From Chryseobacterium paludis (lineage in GTDB: Bacteria > Bacteroidota > Bacteroidia > Flavobacteriales > Weeksellaceae): DNA of 64,000 bases. Shown piece after piece: positions 27,174-36,561 of this stretch. Below the pieces are notes generated by a model that was given only the letters and a program-made list of their open reading frames with translations, did no database searches and was not told where the DNA came from. The stretch spans positions 4,214,501 to 4,278,500 of the forward strand of contig NZ_CP099966.1 in NCBI RefSeq assembly GCF_025403485.1. Reading direction: 5' to 3'. Position numbers and translations under genes: made by a program. Every line of letters starts with the position of its first letter. Position 1 is the first letter of the stretch.

Positions 27174-28613
27174 ATGGTTAAAAAATTATTATTGCTTGTA
27201 TTTGCTTTCTGCTTGTCTGGATTTTCGTTTTCTCAAGTTTTAGGAGAAAAGCATTATAAAGATATGATCTATGGTATCGATTTTTCAACAGCAGGTGATG
27301 GGGAAATAAAAAAGATCAAAAATATTATAGAGCAATGTGGGGGAGCAGATTATAAAGATTGTGTTGCTTTAGGTAATCTAAAGATTGCTAATATTTATAA
27401 TAAAAATAATGATATAGAGAAGTCATTTAATTATGGAGATAAAGTTGAAAAATTAATTACTCCCGATACTGATCCTGAAATTGTCTTCTATTTGCGTGCA
27501 CTGCAATTTGGTTTATTCATGAAACTAGGGAAAAGAATGGATGCGTTAGGTAAATTAGATGAAATACCTCCAAGAGTAAGAGAAAATCCTTATTTTGATT
27601 ATTTACTGAATTGGTATTATGGTGAATTCTATAATGATACTGGTGAAAAAGAAAAAGCATTATATGCCTATAAAAAAGCATACAAACGGGCTAAAATATT
27701 TAGAAGCAATACTAGTAAGTATCTTTCAAATCCAAGTAAAGATAAGATCAGTAATAGTTATAAACCAACATCTTCTATTGCATGGATGTATCTTGATTTA
27801 GGTAAAACGGATTCAGCAAAGGTATACATTGAAGAAGCTATCAGTGATGCGAAGAAAATAAATAATATGGAAAGTACCTATTATTCCTCTTTGTATGCGG
27901 CCAGATATTATAAGGCCATTAAAGACTACAAAAAAGCTCAGCAATATTTGTGGACCAGCAAATATATCGCGGGCAAATTCTATAAGAGTGAGGGTTATGT
28001 AAAAGCGGTTAATACAGCTTTGTTAATTTTATATAGAGACATGAAGGTGACCGATAGTGTTAATTACTATTCGATGCGGCTTCTTGCTGAAGAAAATATC
28101 AACGATAAACAGAATAAAAATCTCAATGATATTATTGACAAGAAAAAAAATATTGACGAAACGGAGCATCAAGAACAGGCTGATAGATTAAAATATATTT
28201 TAATTGCCAGTTTTTTAATATGTATTCTATTGGTGTATTTTATTTTCTTTTTTTATAAAAAATATAAAAGTAAAAGCTTAGACAAAATCGATAAGCAAGT
28301 AGAGCAACCCGTTTTGCATGATAATGGTCTGTTTAATGAAGTAATCCTCTTGGCTAAACAAAATAGCCCTGAATTCCTCACAAGGTTTAATGATTATAAT
28401 CCTCATTTTACGGAAAAGCTATTAAAAATAAGCAATCTTAAAAGTTCAGAAATAAGGTTTTGTGCCTACCTGTATTTAAATTTTTCAACAAAAGATATTG
28501 CAGAATATACCCACACCTCTGTCAGAACCGTTCAGACCAAAAAATATAACCTGCGGAAAAAACTTAGTATTCCCAGTGATGTAGATATATATCTGTGGTT
28601 TAGTGATTTATAA
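27174..28613 (+). CDS. Membrane TPR regulator with C-terminal LuxR-like HTH
   Basis: About 479 aa from ATG 27174, chosen because a signal peptide (MVKKLLLLVFAFCLSGFSFSQ) starts there. Residues about 30-330 are helical TPR-like repeats (KALYAYKKAYKRAK, KAQQYLWTSKYIAGKF) on the outer side, then one transmembrane helix (ILIASFLICILLVYFIFFFY), and a cytoplasmic tail ending in a helix-turn-helix: LKSSEIRFCAYLYLNFSTKDIAEYTHTS, followed by RTVQTKKYNLRKKL. This build is common in Flavobacteriia, where a periplasmic sensor is joined to a DNA-binding domain. Target genes are unknown; it faces away from the divergent metallopeptidase gene, with which it shares a 270-base region. Confidence 0.8.
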   Translation: MVKKLLLLVFAFCLSGFSFSQVLGEKHYKDMIYGIDFSTAGDGEIKKIKNIIEQCGGADYKDCVALGNLKIANIYNKNNDIEKSFNYGDKVEKLITPDTDPEIVFYLRALQFGLFMKLGKRMDALGKLDEIPPRVRENPYFDYLLNWYYGEFYNDTGEKEKALYAYKKAYKRAKIFRSNTSKYLSNPSKDKISNSYKPTSSIAWMYLDLGKTDSAKVYIEEAISDAKKINNMESTYYSSLYAARYYKAIKDYKKAQQYLWTSKYIAGKFYKSEGYVKAVNTALLILYRDMKVTDSVNYYSMRLLAEENINDKQNKNLNDIIDKKKNIDETEHQEQADRLKYILIASFLICILLVYFIFFFYKKYKSKSLDKIDKQVEQPVLHDNGLFNEVILLAKQNSPEFLTRFNDYNPHFTEKLLKISNLKSSEIRFCAYLYLNFSTKDIAEYTHTSVRTVQTKKYNLRKKLSIPSDVDIYLWFSDL

Positions 28614-28940
28614 AAATGATGGAGTGGTGCTGTTGTCTTTAAACAAGAAATACCCAAACTCTAAGGATAAAGATTTGTATGTAATGGCTCTGTATATTAT
28701 TGAAACAGGTTGGATTTCTTTTATACAGGAACCTTTGGTTTGCCCAGAATGATATTGCAGGAATTAAAATTATATGTTAAATAATAAAGTCTCCTCTATT
28801 GTTTTGTAATGTTCTATAATATAGTTAGTTGTTGTTAAAAAGGAAATATTTTAACTGATTCTTATTGATTTTTTTTTCTTAAAATAATGCTAAAATGGAA
28901 ATAGATAGCCTTTTTGGCACAATATTTCAATGTAAAATGT

Positions 28941-29008
28941 AACTCATGTTTAATTTGAGTTTTCATGGTTATTAGTTTTTATCCCCAACTTCGGTTGGGG
29001 ATTTTTTT
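28941..29008 (+). ncRNA. Second putative short transcript with orphan terminator (candidate sRNA)
   Basis: TTGGCAC at 28914-28920 matches the -24 half of sigma-54 promoters; the -12 half reads TTCA instead of TTGC. A start near 28941 would give a 65-70 nt RNA with a small hairpin (AACTCA/TGAGTT, 28941-28960), a nine-codon frame (28946-28975) and the terminator at 28981. The layout parallels the unit at 17607-17690. Confidence 0.3.
28981..29008 (+). terminator. Orphan rho-independent terminator with TTCG tetraloop
   Basis: Stem ATCCCCAAC (28981-28989), loop TTCG, GTTGGGGAT (28994-29002), seven T. It lies 370 bases beyond the nearest plus-strand gene. Confidence 0.85.
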
Positions 29009-29372
29009 ATTTAAAAAGGAGTCCTTCATTAAAGAAGAACTCCAAAGGGCAAATGAATGCTATTTTAAAAAGTGTTTTCAGATAAATGCTCCTCAAAAGA
29101 AGAGAAACATTGCAATAGTAAACGATGAAAATTATTATTAGATTGGATTTCTAGTTCAAAACTAGTGATAGATCTTTAAATTTATTTATGATCGCAATCA
29201 TAAAGAGCTGAATTAAAGTGTTTTTGTTACTTTACTACAAAAATTATTGTTAATGTATGTGAGTATATGGTATAACAGAGAAAAAAACACTTTGTTTTTC
29301 TGTAGTAACAGGACAAAATAAAAACACCTTTCAATAATCAACTGATTTACAGTCTCTTAAAGAAAGGCGATG

Positions 29373-29443
29373 AGGTACCTAGCGGATTCGAACCGCTGTA
29401 GATGGTGTTGCAGACCACTGCCTAGCCGCTCGGCCAAAGTACC
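29373..29443 (-). tRNA. tRNA-Cys (anticodon GCA)
   Basis: The minus strand folds as a tRNA: acceptor GGTACTT (29443-29437) with AGGTACC (29380-29374), anticodon arm GGTCTGCAACACC with GCA, and T-arm AGCGGTTCGAATCCGCT. The discriminator base is U, the known identity base of tRNA-Cys. CCA is not encoded. The gene stands alone about 50 bases before the next gene on the same strand's operon end. Confidence 0.95.
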
Positions 29444-29493
29444 ATTTTTGAAGTGTGCAAATATAAAAATTTTTCTGAATGAAACAAAGTTTT

Positions 29494-30009
29494 TTAGATA
29501 TTTTCTTTTGTTCCAAGGGTGTTTATATCGCTTTTCAACTGTAACTCAGCTTCATAATCTTTCTTTATAATAACACAGGTCTGGCTCCATTTGTCATGAA
29601 GTCCACTTTTATCAGCTAAGTATGATAGCGGATCTACAAAAGGGATTCCTCGGATAATATTTCTTAGCAAGTAATTACCGACATTAGGTGAGGTTCCATC
29701 TGTCATAATTACCTTAGTTCCGGTAATCAATTTACCTAGGCTTCTACCTTGAGTAATTAGCTCGGTTAAAAACATAACAAAAAGATATGCAGATAAAGTG
29801 ATCAGCCGATCCAGCATCGGATTCATATTTTCCATCCTGTATCCTATTTCTTCTACAGTACTGCCTGTGATCAATGCATAAGCAACGCCCAGTAATCCGA
29901 ACAGGATCAGGATCAATATATAGCTGAAAATAAAATCGATTATATAATTAGCCAGTCTAAGGCCTTGTGAAGCCCTATGTCTGTCAACAATTTGTAAATA
30001 TTTTCTCAT
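29494..30009 (-). CDS. RDD family membrane protein
   Basis: A 171-aa protein starting with a short cytoplasmic segment containing the RDD-type HRASQGLRLANYIIDF, then three hydrophobic segments (about 22-48, 72-95) and a central GRSLGKLITGTKVIMTDG motif, where LGK...G is typical of the family. RDD proteins are small membrane proteins of uncertain role, some implicated in ion or solute transport. It is the last gene of the minus-strand run that starts with thrA, 27 bases after the DUF4403 gene. Confidence 0.8.
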   Translation of the reverse strand: MRKYLQIVDRHRASQGLRLANYIIDFIFSYILILILFGLLGVAYALITGSTVEEIGYRMENMNPMLDRLITLSAYLFVMFLTELITQGRSLGKLITGTKVIMTDGTSPNVGNYLLRNIIRGIPFVDPLSYLADKSGLHDKWSQTCVIIKKDYEAELQLKSDINTLGTKENI

Positions 30010-30036
30010 GGTGTATAGTTTAGTTTTTAGTTTTAC

Positions 30037-31407
30037 TTAGATTCCATTGATGATTAGTTTTAATGAGGCATTTGTGTCGATGACAGCGGTAATTCCAGAA
30101 GTACCTAAAAGGATTTGACTTGGTCTCAGATTGAAGACTCTTCCATTCATTTTTAAACCCTTATAATATTCTTTATTAAAAGCTTCTTCAATACTTTTTT
30201 TAGAAGTATCAACCAGTTCCTGTGTAGGAATTCCGTATTCTTCCTCGATCATTTTTACAATTTTCCCCTGAAACAATAGACTGGCTGTTTTTTGCAGGAT
30301 ATTCATTGTTTTCAGCTTGAACTTAGTGTTCGACAGCACAATTTTTTTCTTGATATCATCATACACAGGAATTCCCGAAATAAGTGCTGTTCCTTTTATA
30401 TATCCTTCAGTCTGGGCTTCGATCATAATTCTGTTTTCAACACCATATACCCTGATATCTGTAATTTTCACTTTAGAATCCCGGACATCATATTCCTTAC
30501 CCAGGAACATTTTTCGGGCGATATTCGATGCTTCTGTGAAAGGAACATTTGCTGTCGTCTGCAATGAAAACTGATCTCCAAGGGTTGGCGTAAAGTTAAA
30601 ATTACCTGCCGTTTTTACGGGTAATGAAGATGCCGGTTTACTTCCTGTAAACGTTTCAGAATAAATATCTATACCAATATTGGCATCGATCTGATTACCA
30701 TAGAATTTAAGTGGTGTGATATTTACATTCACTGGCGTTACTTTTAGCCACGTATTATATTCTTCAGAGATATTAAAAGGTTGTGAGAAAACATTCCAAG
30801 CCATTACAGCATATTGCTGAAAATTAAGTTGAGTTCCCATTTGCTGATCGATCGTTTTGCAGAATTTTAGCTGCTGCTCTTTCAGGCTTTTTTCAACCAG
30901 GGAAGTAATGGGGATCTGCACTTTTCCATAATCTAAAACAGGCTTCGTTACCCATTTGAATCCCATCGGCTGTGTGTTTGTAATAATGGTCCAGTTATTT
31001 TTAAAATTTAAGGTTGTATTAAAATACATTACCGTTTCAAAAGTAGTATTCTGATATGAATAAATTCCAAGGGTACCAATCCCTTTCTCTGCCCATATTT
31101 TCAAAGGAACTTCGATTAAAAGGTTTTGATTGGTTCCGCCAACAAGTCTTATAGGACGTGTTTTCCAGACTTTCACCTTAAACTGGTCATTATTGTTATC
31201 CGTGTACGAATCATCCTGATAGATCAGCTCCTTCACTGAAGAATTGATCATATTGCCAATTTCAGAAAGTGGTATTGTTACCGGCATCGTAATGCTGGAT
31301 TTTATCTTTGGAAAATTATAATCTGCCAGTTGATTATTAATATTGGTCTGGCCAAAAATACTAACAAATAACAGCGAAAATAATAGGGTCGTGAATTTCA
31401 AGTTCAT
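30037..31407 (-). CDS. DUF4403 family exported protein
   Basis: About 456 aa from the ATG at 31407, where a signal peptide (MNLKFTTLLFSLLFVSIFGQ) begins; a longer frame to 31476 would overlap folB. The body is beta-rich with repeated segments such as SITMPVTIPLSEIGNMINSSV near the N-terminus, GFKWVTKPVLDYGKVQIPI in the middle and a C-terminal SQILLGTSGITAVIDTNASL. These match the DUF4403 pattern, a lipid-binding-like tube fold of unknown function. Follows folB by 25 bases. Confidence 0.75.
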   Translation of the reverse strand: MNLKFTTLLFSLLFVSIFGQTNINNQLADYNFPKIKSSITMPVTIPLSEIGNMINSSVKELIYQDDSYTDNNNDQFKVKVWKTRPIRLVGGTNQNLLIEVPLKIWAEKGIGTLGIYSYQNTTFETVMYFNTTLNFKNNWTIITNTQPMGFKWVTKPVLDYGKVQIPITSLVEKSLKEQQLKFCKTIDQQMGTQLNFQQYAVMAWNVFSQPFNISEEYNTWLKVTPVNVNITPLKFYGNQIDANIGIDIYSETFTGSKPASSLPVKTAGNFNFTPTLGDQFSLQTTANVPFTEASNIARKMFLGKEYDVRDSKVKITDIRVYGVENRIMIEAQTEGYIKGTALISGIPVYDDIKKKIVLSNTKFKLKTMNILQKTASLLFQGKIVKMIEEEYGIPTQELVDTSKKSIEEAFNKEYYKGLKMNGRVFNLRPSQILLGTSGITAVIDTNASLKLIINGI

Positions 31408-31432
31408 AGGTTGGAAAGTGAAAATAATGTTA

Positions 31433-31801
31433 TTAATTATTAGGGTTGAAAGTTTTTTCAAGCTCAATGCTTGCACCTGTCATTTCTCCTTGCATTGGTG
31501 GAGCCGTTTTGGTAATTTTTAATTTAATATAAGAAATTTCAGGAAAACTTTCATAAATTTTTGAAATGATCCTTCCTGCAACATGTTCTAAAAGTTTGGA
31601 TTTAATTTTCATTTCACCATGAATAATATCATTGATGTCGGCATAGCTGATTGTATCATTCAGATCATCAGATTCAGATGCTTTCCAAAGGTCGGTGTGA
31701 ATTTCTAAATTGAGTAAGTAGTACGTGCCAATGGTGTTTTCTTCAGGTAAAACACCATGGTACGCATATATTTTAACATCCTCTAGAAAGATTTTGCTCA
31801 T
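31433..31801 (-). CDS. folB: Dihydroneopterin aldolase
   Basis: A 122-aa enzyme of folate synthesis that cleaves dihydroneopterin to hydroxymethyl-dihydropterin and glycolaldehyde. Start set at the ATG at 31801; a TTG at 31810 is in frame but overlaps thrC. Seen: IFLEDVKIYAYHGVLPEEN at the N-terminus with the catalytic Tyr, ISYADINDIIHGEM, KLLEHVAGRIISKI (the Glu that binds pterin) and the lysine in KLKITKTAPPMQG. It follows thrC directly, so it is probably read from the threonine operon. Confidence 0.93.
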   Translation of the reverse strand: MSKIFLEDVKIYAYHGVLPEENTIGTYYLLNLEIHTDLWKASESDDLNDTISYADINDIIHGEMKIKSKLLEHVAGRIISKIYESFPEISYIKLKITKTAPPMQGEMTGASIELEKTFNPNN

Positions 31802-31806
31802 AAAAT

Positions 31807-33111
31807 TCAATTTTTATTTAGCAAAAATCGTTTTAATTCTTCAAAGTCTGAATTAATTTCTACTGTTTTTTTATCCTTGTTCATTAATTCCTTTAATGAC
31901 GCGGGAATTTTGATTTTTTCTCCAATTGCTTTCTCTACAGAATCAGGAAATTTTACAGGATGAGCCGTTTCCAGAATGAATCCCTTTTTATCAGGATGTT
32001 CTTCTAAATAATTTTCCAGGGCTGAATAGGCAACAGCTCCATGAGGTTCAAGAATATAGGTATACTGTTCATAAACTTTCCTTATCGTCTCTAAAGTATC
32101 TTCATCATTTACAGAATATCCTGAAATACTGTTTTTTAGATTTTCAAACTGATCCTGAAACAATTCTAAAATACGCACAAAATTACTTGGATTACCAACA
32201 TCCATTGCATTGGAAAGGGTAGCCACTGTTTCTTTAGGTTCTAAAATTTTTGTTTTTAAATAATAAGGAACAACATCATTAGCATTACAGGCCGCAATAA
32301 AATGATCGACTTTCATTCCTCTAAAATGGGCTAGAATTCCGGCGCAGATGTTTCCAAAATTTCCGCTTGGTACACAGATAACAGGATCTCCTTTTTCAGC
32401 TTTTTGCCATTTTTTTAAAGCCAGTAAATAATAGATCTGCTGAGGTAGCCATCTTGCAATATTAATAGAATTCGCAGAAGTTAGAAAAATCCTGGAATTA
32501 ATTTCCTCATCTGAAAAAGCCTGTTTTACAAGATTCTGACAATCATCAAAACTGCCATCCACTTCCAATGCTGTGATATTTTCTCCCAAAGCCGTTAATT
32601 GCTTTTCCTGAACAATGCTTACCCTTCCTTTAGGGTAAAGAATAATGACATCGATCCCGGGAACCTTATAAAAGCCACCGGCAACAGCACCTCCGGTATC
32701 TCCGGAAGTAGCTACTAAAACCGTAACTTTCTTATCATCATCTTTTAAAAAGTAAGATAGACACAGGCTCATAAACCTTGCGCCAATATCTTTAAAGGCA
32801 AGGGTAGGACCATGAAACAATTCAAGTACAGAAATTTTATCATTGATCTTCTTAAGTGGGATCTCAAATGAGATGGTTTCCGAGATCATTTTTCGTAATT
32901 CCATTTCAGGAATCTCTTCATCCACAAAATCTTTCATACAGCGAAAGGCAATTTCTTCATCTGAAAACCGGTTGAGATCCCGTATGAAATCTTCATCAAA
33001 CCGAGGAATCGTTTCAGGAAAGAATAGTCCTTTATTTTTCCCCTGACCTTTAGTAGAAGCTGTTTTAAAATTGACCTGCTCTTCTTTATCTTTTAAATTA
33101 TAATAATTCAT
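31807..33111 (-). CDS. thrC: Threonine synthase
   Basis: PLP enzyme that turns O-phosphohomoserine into threonine; 434 aa. Motifs: HGPTLAFKDIGARFM, whose lysine binds PLP, VLVATSGDTGGAVAGGF as the phosphate/serine loop, TSANSINIARWLPQQIYY and VPSGNFGNICAG. The C-terminal part (LEPHGAVAYSALENYL, LETAHPVKFPDSVEKAIG) matches the ThrC type I family. It starts 15 bases after thrB. Confidence 0.96.
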   Translation of the reverse strand: MNYYNLKDKEEQVNFKTASTKGQGKNKGLFFPETIPRFDEDFIRDLNRFSDEEIAFRCMKDFVDEEIPEMELRKMISETISFEIPLKKINDKISVLELFHGPTLAFKDIGARFMSLCLSYFLKDDDKKVTVLVATSGDTGGAVAGGFYKVPGIDVIILYPKGRVSIVQEKQLTALGENITALEVDGSFDDCQNLVKQAFSDEEINSRIFLTSANSINIARWLPQQIYYLLALKKWQKAEKGDPVICVPSGNFGNICAGILAHFRGMKVDHFIAACNANDVVPYYLKTKILEPKETVATLSNAMDVGNPSNFVRILELFQDQFENLKNSISGYSVNDEDTLETIRKVYEQYTYILEPHGAVAYSALENYLEEHPDKKGFILETAHPVKFPDSVEKAIGEKIKIPASLKELMNKDKKTVEINSDFEELKRFLLNKN

Positions 33112-33126
33112 CTTTTATAGTTTTGA

Positions 33127-34056
33127 TTAATGATTATGCTCTATAATGGTAATTCCTGTAGGATTAATATCAGAAACATATCCAAAACTTTCCACTTCAA
33201 TTTTGTCATAGACGGATTTCATCATCCGGACGATTTCTTCTGCCGTTTCTTTCTTTTCCGTAAGCATAAAAATAGAAGGGCCGGATCCCGAAATGCCGCC
33301 ACCTAATGCGCCAAGCTCCAAACTCTTTCTTTTAATGGTATCAAATTCCGGAATCAAAATACTTCGGACAGGTTCTACAATCACATCATTTAGACTTCTT
33401 CCGATCAGCGATAGATCATTTTTCTCAATACCGGCAATTAACCCGGCAATATTTCCCCATTGCGTTACGGCATCTTTCATCATTATATTTTTCTTCAGTA
33501 TTTGTCTGGCATCAGACGTTTTCACCTCTACCTGAGGATGAACTGCAGCAACAAACAGATCAGGAGTGTTCAAAGGGATAATATCAATGGGGTTTGAAGA
33601 TTTTACCAAAGCTATACCTCCATATATGCATGGTGCAATATTATCTGCATGCCTGACTCCGGAAGCTAATTCTTCTCCAAACATGGCAAAATGAATGACC
33701 TCATCTCTGGATAAAATATTTCCTAATAAAACATTCGCTGCAAAAGCTGCTCCCGCGGCACTTGCTGCACTGGAACCAAGACCACTGCCTGGTTTTATGT
33801 TTTTATGAATAATCACTTCAAATCCATTTTTCAGATTCAGATGCTCCAATATTTTTTTTAATACAACACCTGCTACATTTTTTGAAGCTTCTTCCGGAAG
33901 ACCAAAGTGATCGGTATGCCGGATGATAATATCAGGTATTTGTGTTATTCTTAATTCCATTTCGTCGTATGGCTCATTAATGGCCATTCCTAAAATGTCA
34001 AAACCACAAACCAGATTGGCAATTGTTGCCGGAATTTTAATTTTTATACTTTTCAT
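33127..34056 (-). CDS. thrB: Homoserine kinase
   Basis: GHMP-family kinase, 309 aa, phosphorylating homoserine with ATP. The family ATP-binding motif is PGSGLGSSAASAAGAA (about 91-106), with the N-terminal IKIPATIANLVCGFDILGMA and the C-terminal GGGISGSGPSIFML loop. Lies 11 bases behind thrA and ahead of thrC, the usual thrABC order. Confidence 0.96.
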   Translation of the reverse strand: MKSIKIKIPATIANLVCGFDILGMAINEPYDEMELRITQIPDIIIRHTDHFGLPEEASKNVAGVVLKKILEHLNLKNGFEVIIHKNIKPGSGLGSSAASAAGAAFAANVLLGNILSRDEVIHFAMFGEELASGVRHADNIAPCIYGGIALVKSSNPIDIIPLNTPDLFVAAVHPQVEVKTSDARQILKKNIMMKDAVTQWGNIAGLIAGIEKNDLSLIGRSLNDVIVEPVRSILIPEFDTIKRKSLELGALGGGISGSGPSIFMLTEKKETAEEIVRMMKSVYDKIEVESFGYVSDINPTGITIIEHNH

Positions 34057-34067
34057 ATTTTATGTTT

Positions 34068-36518
34068 TTAAACTGAACGAACGATATCTGCAAAAACCCC
34101 ACTCGCAGTAACTTCAGCACCTGCACCAGCTCCTTTTACCACCAATGGCTGTTCGGAGTATCTTAGAGTTTTGAAAATTACAATATTGTCTTTGCCGTAT
34201 AGATGATACAAATCGCTGTTGGGACTGATATGCTGTAATCCTACTTTTGCTTTTCCATTGTTAAATTCGGCTACATATTTTAAGATTTTACCTTCTTTTT
34301 TAGCCTGATCAAATAAGTTTTTAAAATGATCTTCATATTTCACGAGCATTTTATAAAAATAATCTACATCGCCATTCATACATTCCTCCGGAAGGAAACT
34401 GACGTTTTCAATTTCATCAAACTGCAACGGGAAACCAGCTTCACGAGCCAGAATTAAAATTTTCCGTGCGACATCTGTTCCTGCAAGGTCCAGTCTTGGA
34501 TCAGGTTCGGTAAAACCTTCTTTCTGTGCCTGAGCGACTACTTCAGAAAATGGCTGAGTACCATCATAATGATTGAAAACGAAATTTAAAGTGCCACTTA
34601 GCACTGCCAGTATTGAAGTAATAATATCTCCACTTCTAACCAGATCATTTATTGTTCCTATAATAGGTAATCCAGCTCCTACATTGGTTTCAAAGAAAAA
34701 GTTACAATTGTGATTTTTTGCAAGATTTTTGAGTTTCTTGTAATTTTCAAAATCTGAAGCCGCAGCAATTTTATTACAAGCCACAATGTTGATACTTTTC
34801 TTTAGAAGGTCTTCATAAATTTCGGGAATCTCAGGATTAGCGGTAAGGTCAACAAAAACAGAGTTTCGTAAATTTCGGGTTCTGATTTCCTGACTAAACT
34901 GATGGGCAGAAGCAGCCTCTCCATTCTCAAGAAAATGTAGATAATCAGTTTCTGGAATTCCATGGTCTGAAAAGACCATTTTCCGGCTATTTGATAAACC
35001 TGCAATTCTAAGATTGATCGACAGATTTTCTATCAGGTATTTGTTCTGTGCGTAAACCTGTTGTATTAACTTAGTTCCTACATTTCCTGTTCCACATATA
35101 TAAAGATGGACCTGTTTTATTTCGGACTCAAAAAATTCTTCGTGCAGAATATTGACTGCTTTTTTAGTATCAATTTCAGAAATAACAATACTGATGTTTT
35201 TTTCTGAAGAGCCTTGCGCAATTGCCCTGATATTAATCCCATTGTTTCCCAGGCAACTGAACATTTTTGCACTAACACCGCTTCTGCTTTTCATATTTTC
35301 TCCAACTAACGCCACAATAGAAAGCCTGTCTTCAATTTTTACAGGTTCTATTCTTTTCAGCTTAAAATCATCTTCAAATGCCGAATTGATTGCATTTTCA
35401 GCGTGGAAAACTTCTTGTTTATTAATAGCAATGGTAATAGAATGTTCCGATGAGCTTTGGGTAATAAGGATGACATTTATTTTTTCATGACTTAAACACT
35501 GAAATAATTTAGCTGAGATACCCGGAACACCTACCATCCCGCTTCCTTCCAAAGTAAGAAGAGCGATATGATTCATATTGGAAATACCAACTGCTATTTG
35601 TTCTTGCTCCTTATCAGAAGATTTTGAATGTTGTGTAACCAAAGTTCCGGGTGCCTCTGCATCAAAAGTGTTTTTGATCCTAAGATCAATATTTTTTACC
35701 ATAACCGGCTGAATCGTTGGTGGATAAAGTACTTTTGCTCCAAAATGGGAAAGTTCCATGGCTTCCTGGTAAGATATTTCAGGAATGACTTTAGCTTGGG
35801 AAACGAGTCGCGGGTCAGCGGTCATCATTCCACTTACATCGGTCCAGATCTGAAGTTCCCCGGCATCAATTGCGGAAGCAATAATGGAAGCAGAATAATC
35901 TGATCCACCTCTTCCTAATGTTGTTCTGTTTCCATTTTCATCACTCGCAATAAATCCGGGAGCTACAAAGATCTGATTGTGGTTATGTTTAAAATAATGT
36001 TTCAGGTTTTTTTCGGTAACATCAAAATCCACTTTTGCATGAGTATAGTTGTTATTGGTTCTGATATGATCAGGTGAACTCAGCCATACAGCATCAAATC
36101 CTGCAGATTCTAATCTTGCAGCTATGATATTTGATGACAGAAACTCGCCATAAGATGTTATTTTATCTTTAATTCTTGCCGTAAATTCACCCAAAATGAA
36201 AATACCATTACATAGATCTTCAATATCATTGAAATGCTTTTTTACAAAACTTAACCAAGAACTTTGCGCTGAAATAGGGAAGATTTCTTTTACGATTGCT
36301 AAATGTTTTTCTTCAAGATTTTTAAGATATTGCAGATAGTTTTCATCAGCAATAGATGCAAGTTCTGCTGCTTTAATCAATAGGTCTGTAACTCCGTGTA
36401 AGGCTGAAACGACAACAATAATTTTATGGTCAGAAGATTCTTTTTTTATAATATTTTCGACTTGTAGAATGGCCTGTGCATCAGCTACAGAAGTTCCACC
36501 AAATTTTAAGACTTTCAT
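34068..36518 (-). CDS. thrA: Bifunctional aspartokinase / homoserine dehydrogenase
   Basis: First and third steps from aspartate to threonine in one chain of about 816 aa, close to the E. coli ThrA length. N-terminal aspartokinase (KFGGTSVADAQAIL; TTLGRGGSDYSASIIA), two ACT-type regulatory domains (about 305-460; VGVPGISAKLFQCLS and KSRSGVSAKMFSCLG), and C-terminal homoserine dehydrogenase (NAD-binding LYICGTGNVGTKLIQQV; TNVGAGLPIIGTINDLVRSG; EGFTEPDPRLDLAGTDVARK). Two consecutive ATGs (36521, 36518) make the exact start uncertain by one codon. A Thr/Ile-rich leader peptide precedes it. Confidence 0.97.
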   Translation of the reverse strand: MKVLKFGGTSVADAQAILQVENIIKKESSDHKIIVVVSALHGVTDLLIKAAELASIADENYLQYLKNLEEKHLAIVKEIFPISAQSSWLSFVKKHFNDIEDLCNGIFILGEFTARIKDKITSYGEFLSSNIIAARLESAGFDAVWLSSPDHIRTNNNYTHAKVDFDVTEKNLKHYFKHNHNQIFVAPGFIASDENGNRTTLGRGGSDYSASIIASAIDAGELQIWTDVSGMMTADPRLVSQAKVIPEISYQEAMELSHFGAKVLYPPTIQPVMVKNIDLRIKNTFDAEAPGTLVTQHSKSSDKEQEQIAVGISNMNHIALLTLEGSGMVGVPGISAKLFQCLSHEKINVILITQSSSEHSITIAINKQEVFHAENAINSAFEDDFKLKRIEPVKIEDRLSIVALVGENMKSRSGVSAKMFSCLGNNGINIRAIAQGSSEKNISIVISEIDTKKAVNILHEEFFESEIKQVHLYICGTGNVGTKLIQQVYAQNKYLIENLSINLRIAGLSNSRKMVFSDHGIPETDYLHFLENGEAASAHQFSQEIRTRNLRNSVFVDLTANPEIPEIYEDLLKKSINIVACNKIAAASDFENYKKLKNLAKNHNCNFFFETNVGAGLPIIGTINDLVRSGDIITSILAVLSGTLNFVFNHYDGTQPFSEVVAQAQKEGFTEPDPRLDLAGTDVARKILILAREAGFPLQFDEIENVSFLPEECMNGDVDYFYKMLVKYEDHFKNLFDQAKKEGKILKYVAEFNNGKAKVGLQHISPNSDLYHLYGKDNIVIFKTLRYSEQPLVVKGAGAGAEVTASGVFADIVRSV

Positions 36519-36561
36519 CATTTATTTTTTAAGGTTATGAAAAATTGAGAAGGATACCCTT

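Larger units (their letters stand above)
28614..29372. other. Region without genes, holding a candidate sRNA unit and an imperfect inverted repeat
   Basis: Just after the regulator a frame without start (about 28621-28752: LSLNKKYPNSKDKDLY...) may be a scrap of coding sequence. Farther on are a -24-like element and a strong orphan terminator (28914-29008), and an imperfect inverted repeat: GTGTTTTTGTTACTTTACTA near 29219 against the complement of the segment near 29284-29327. Nothing else could be supported. Confidence 0.45.

Noticed and set aside
28621..28752. Open frame without start (LSLNKKYPNSKDKDLY...)
   Set aside because: No start codon, no recognisable family, and short; could be a coding scrap but cannot be supported.
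31408..31476. Earlier start of the DUF4403 gene
   Set aside because: Overlaps folB; the signal peptide begins at 31407.
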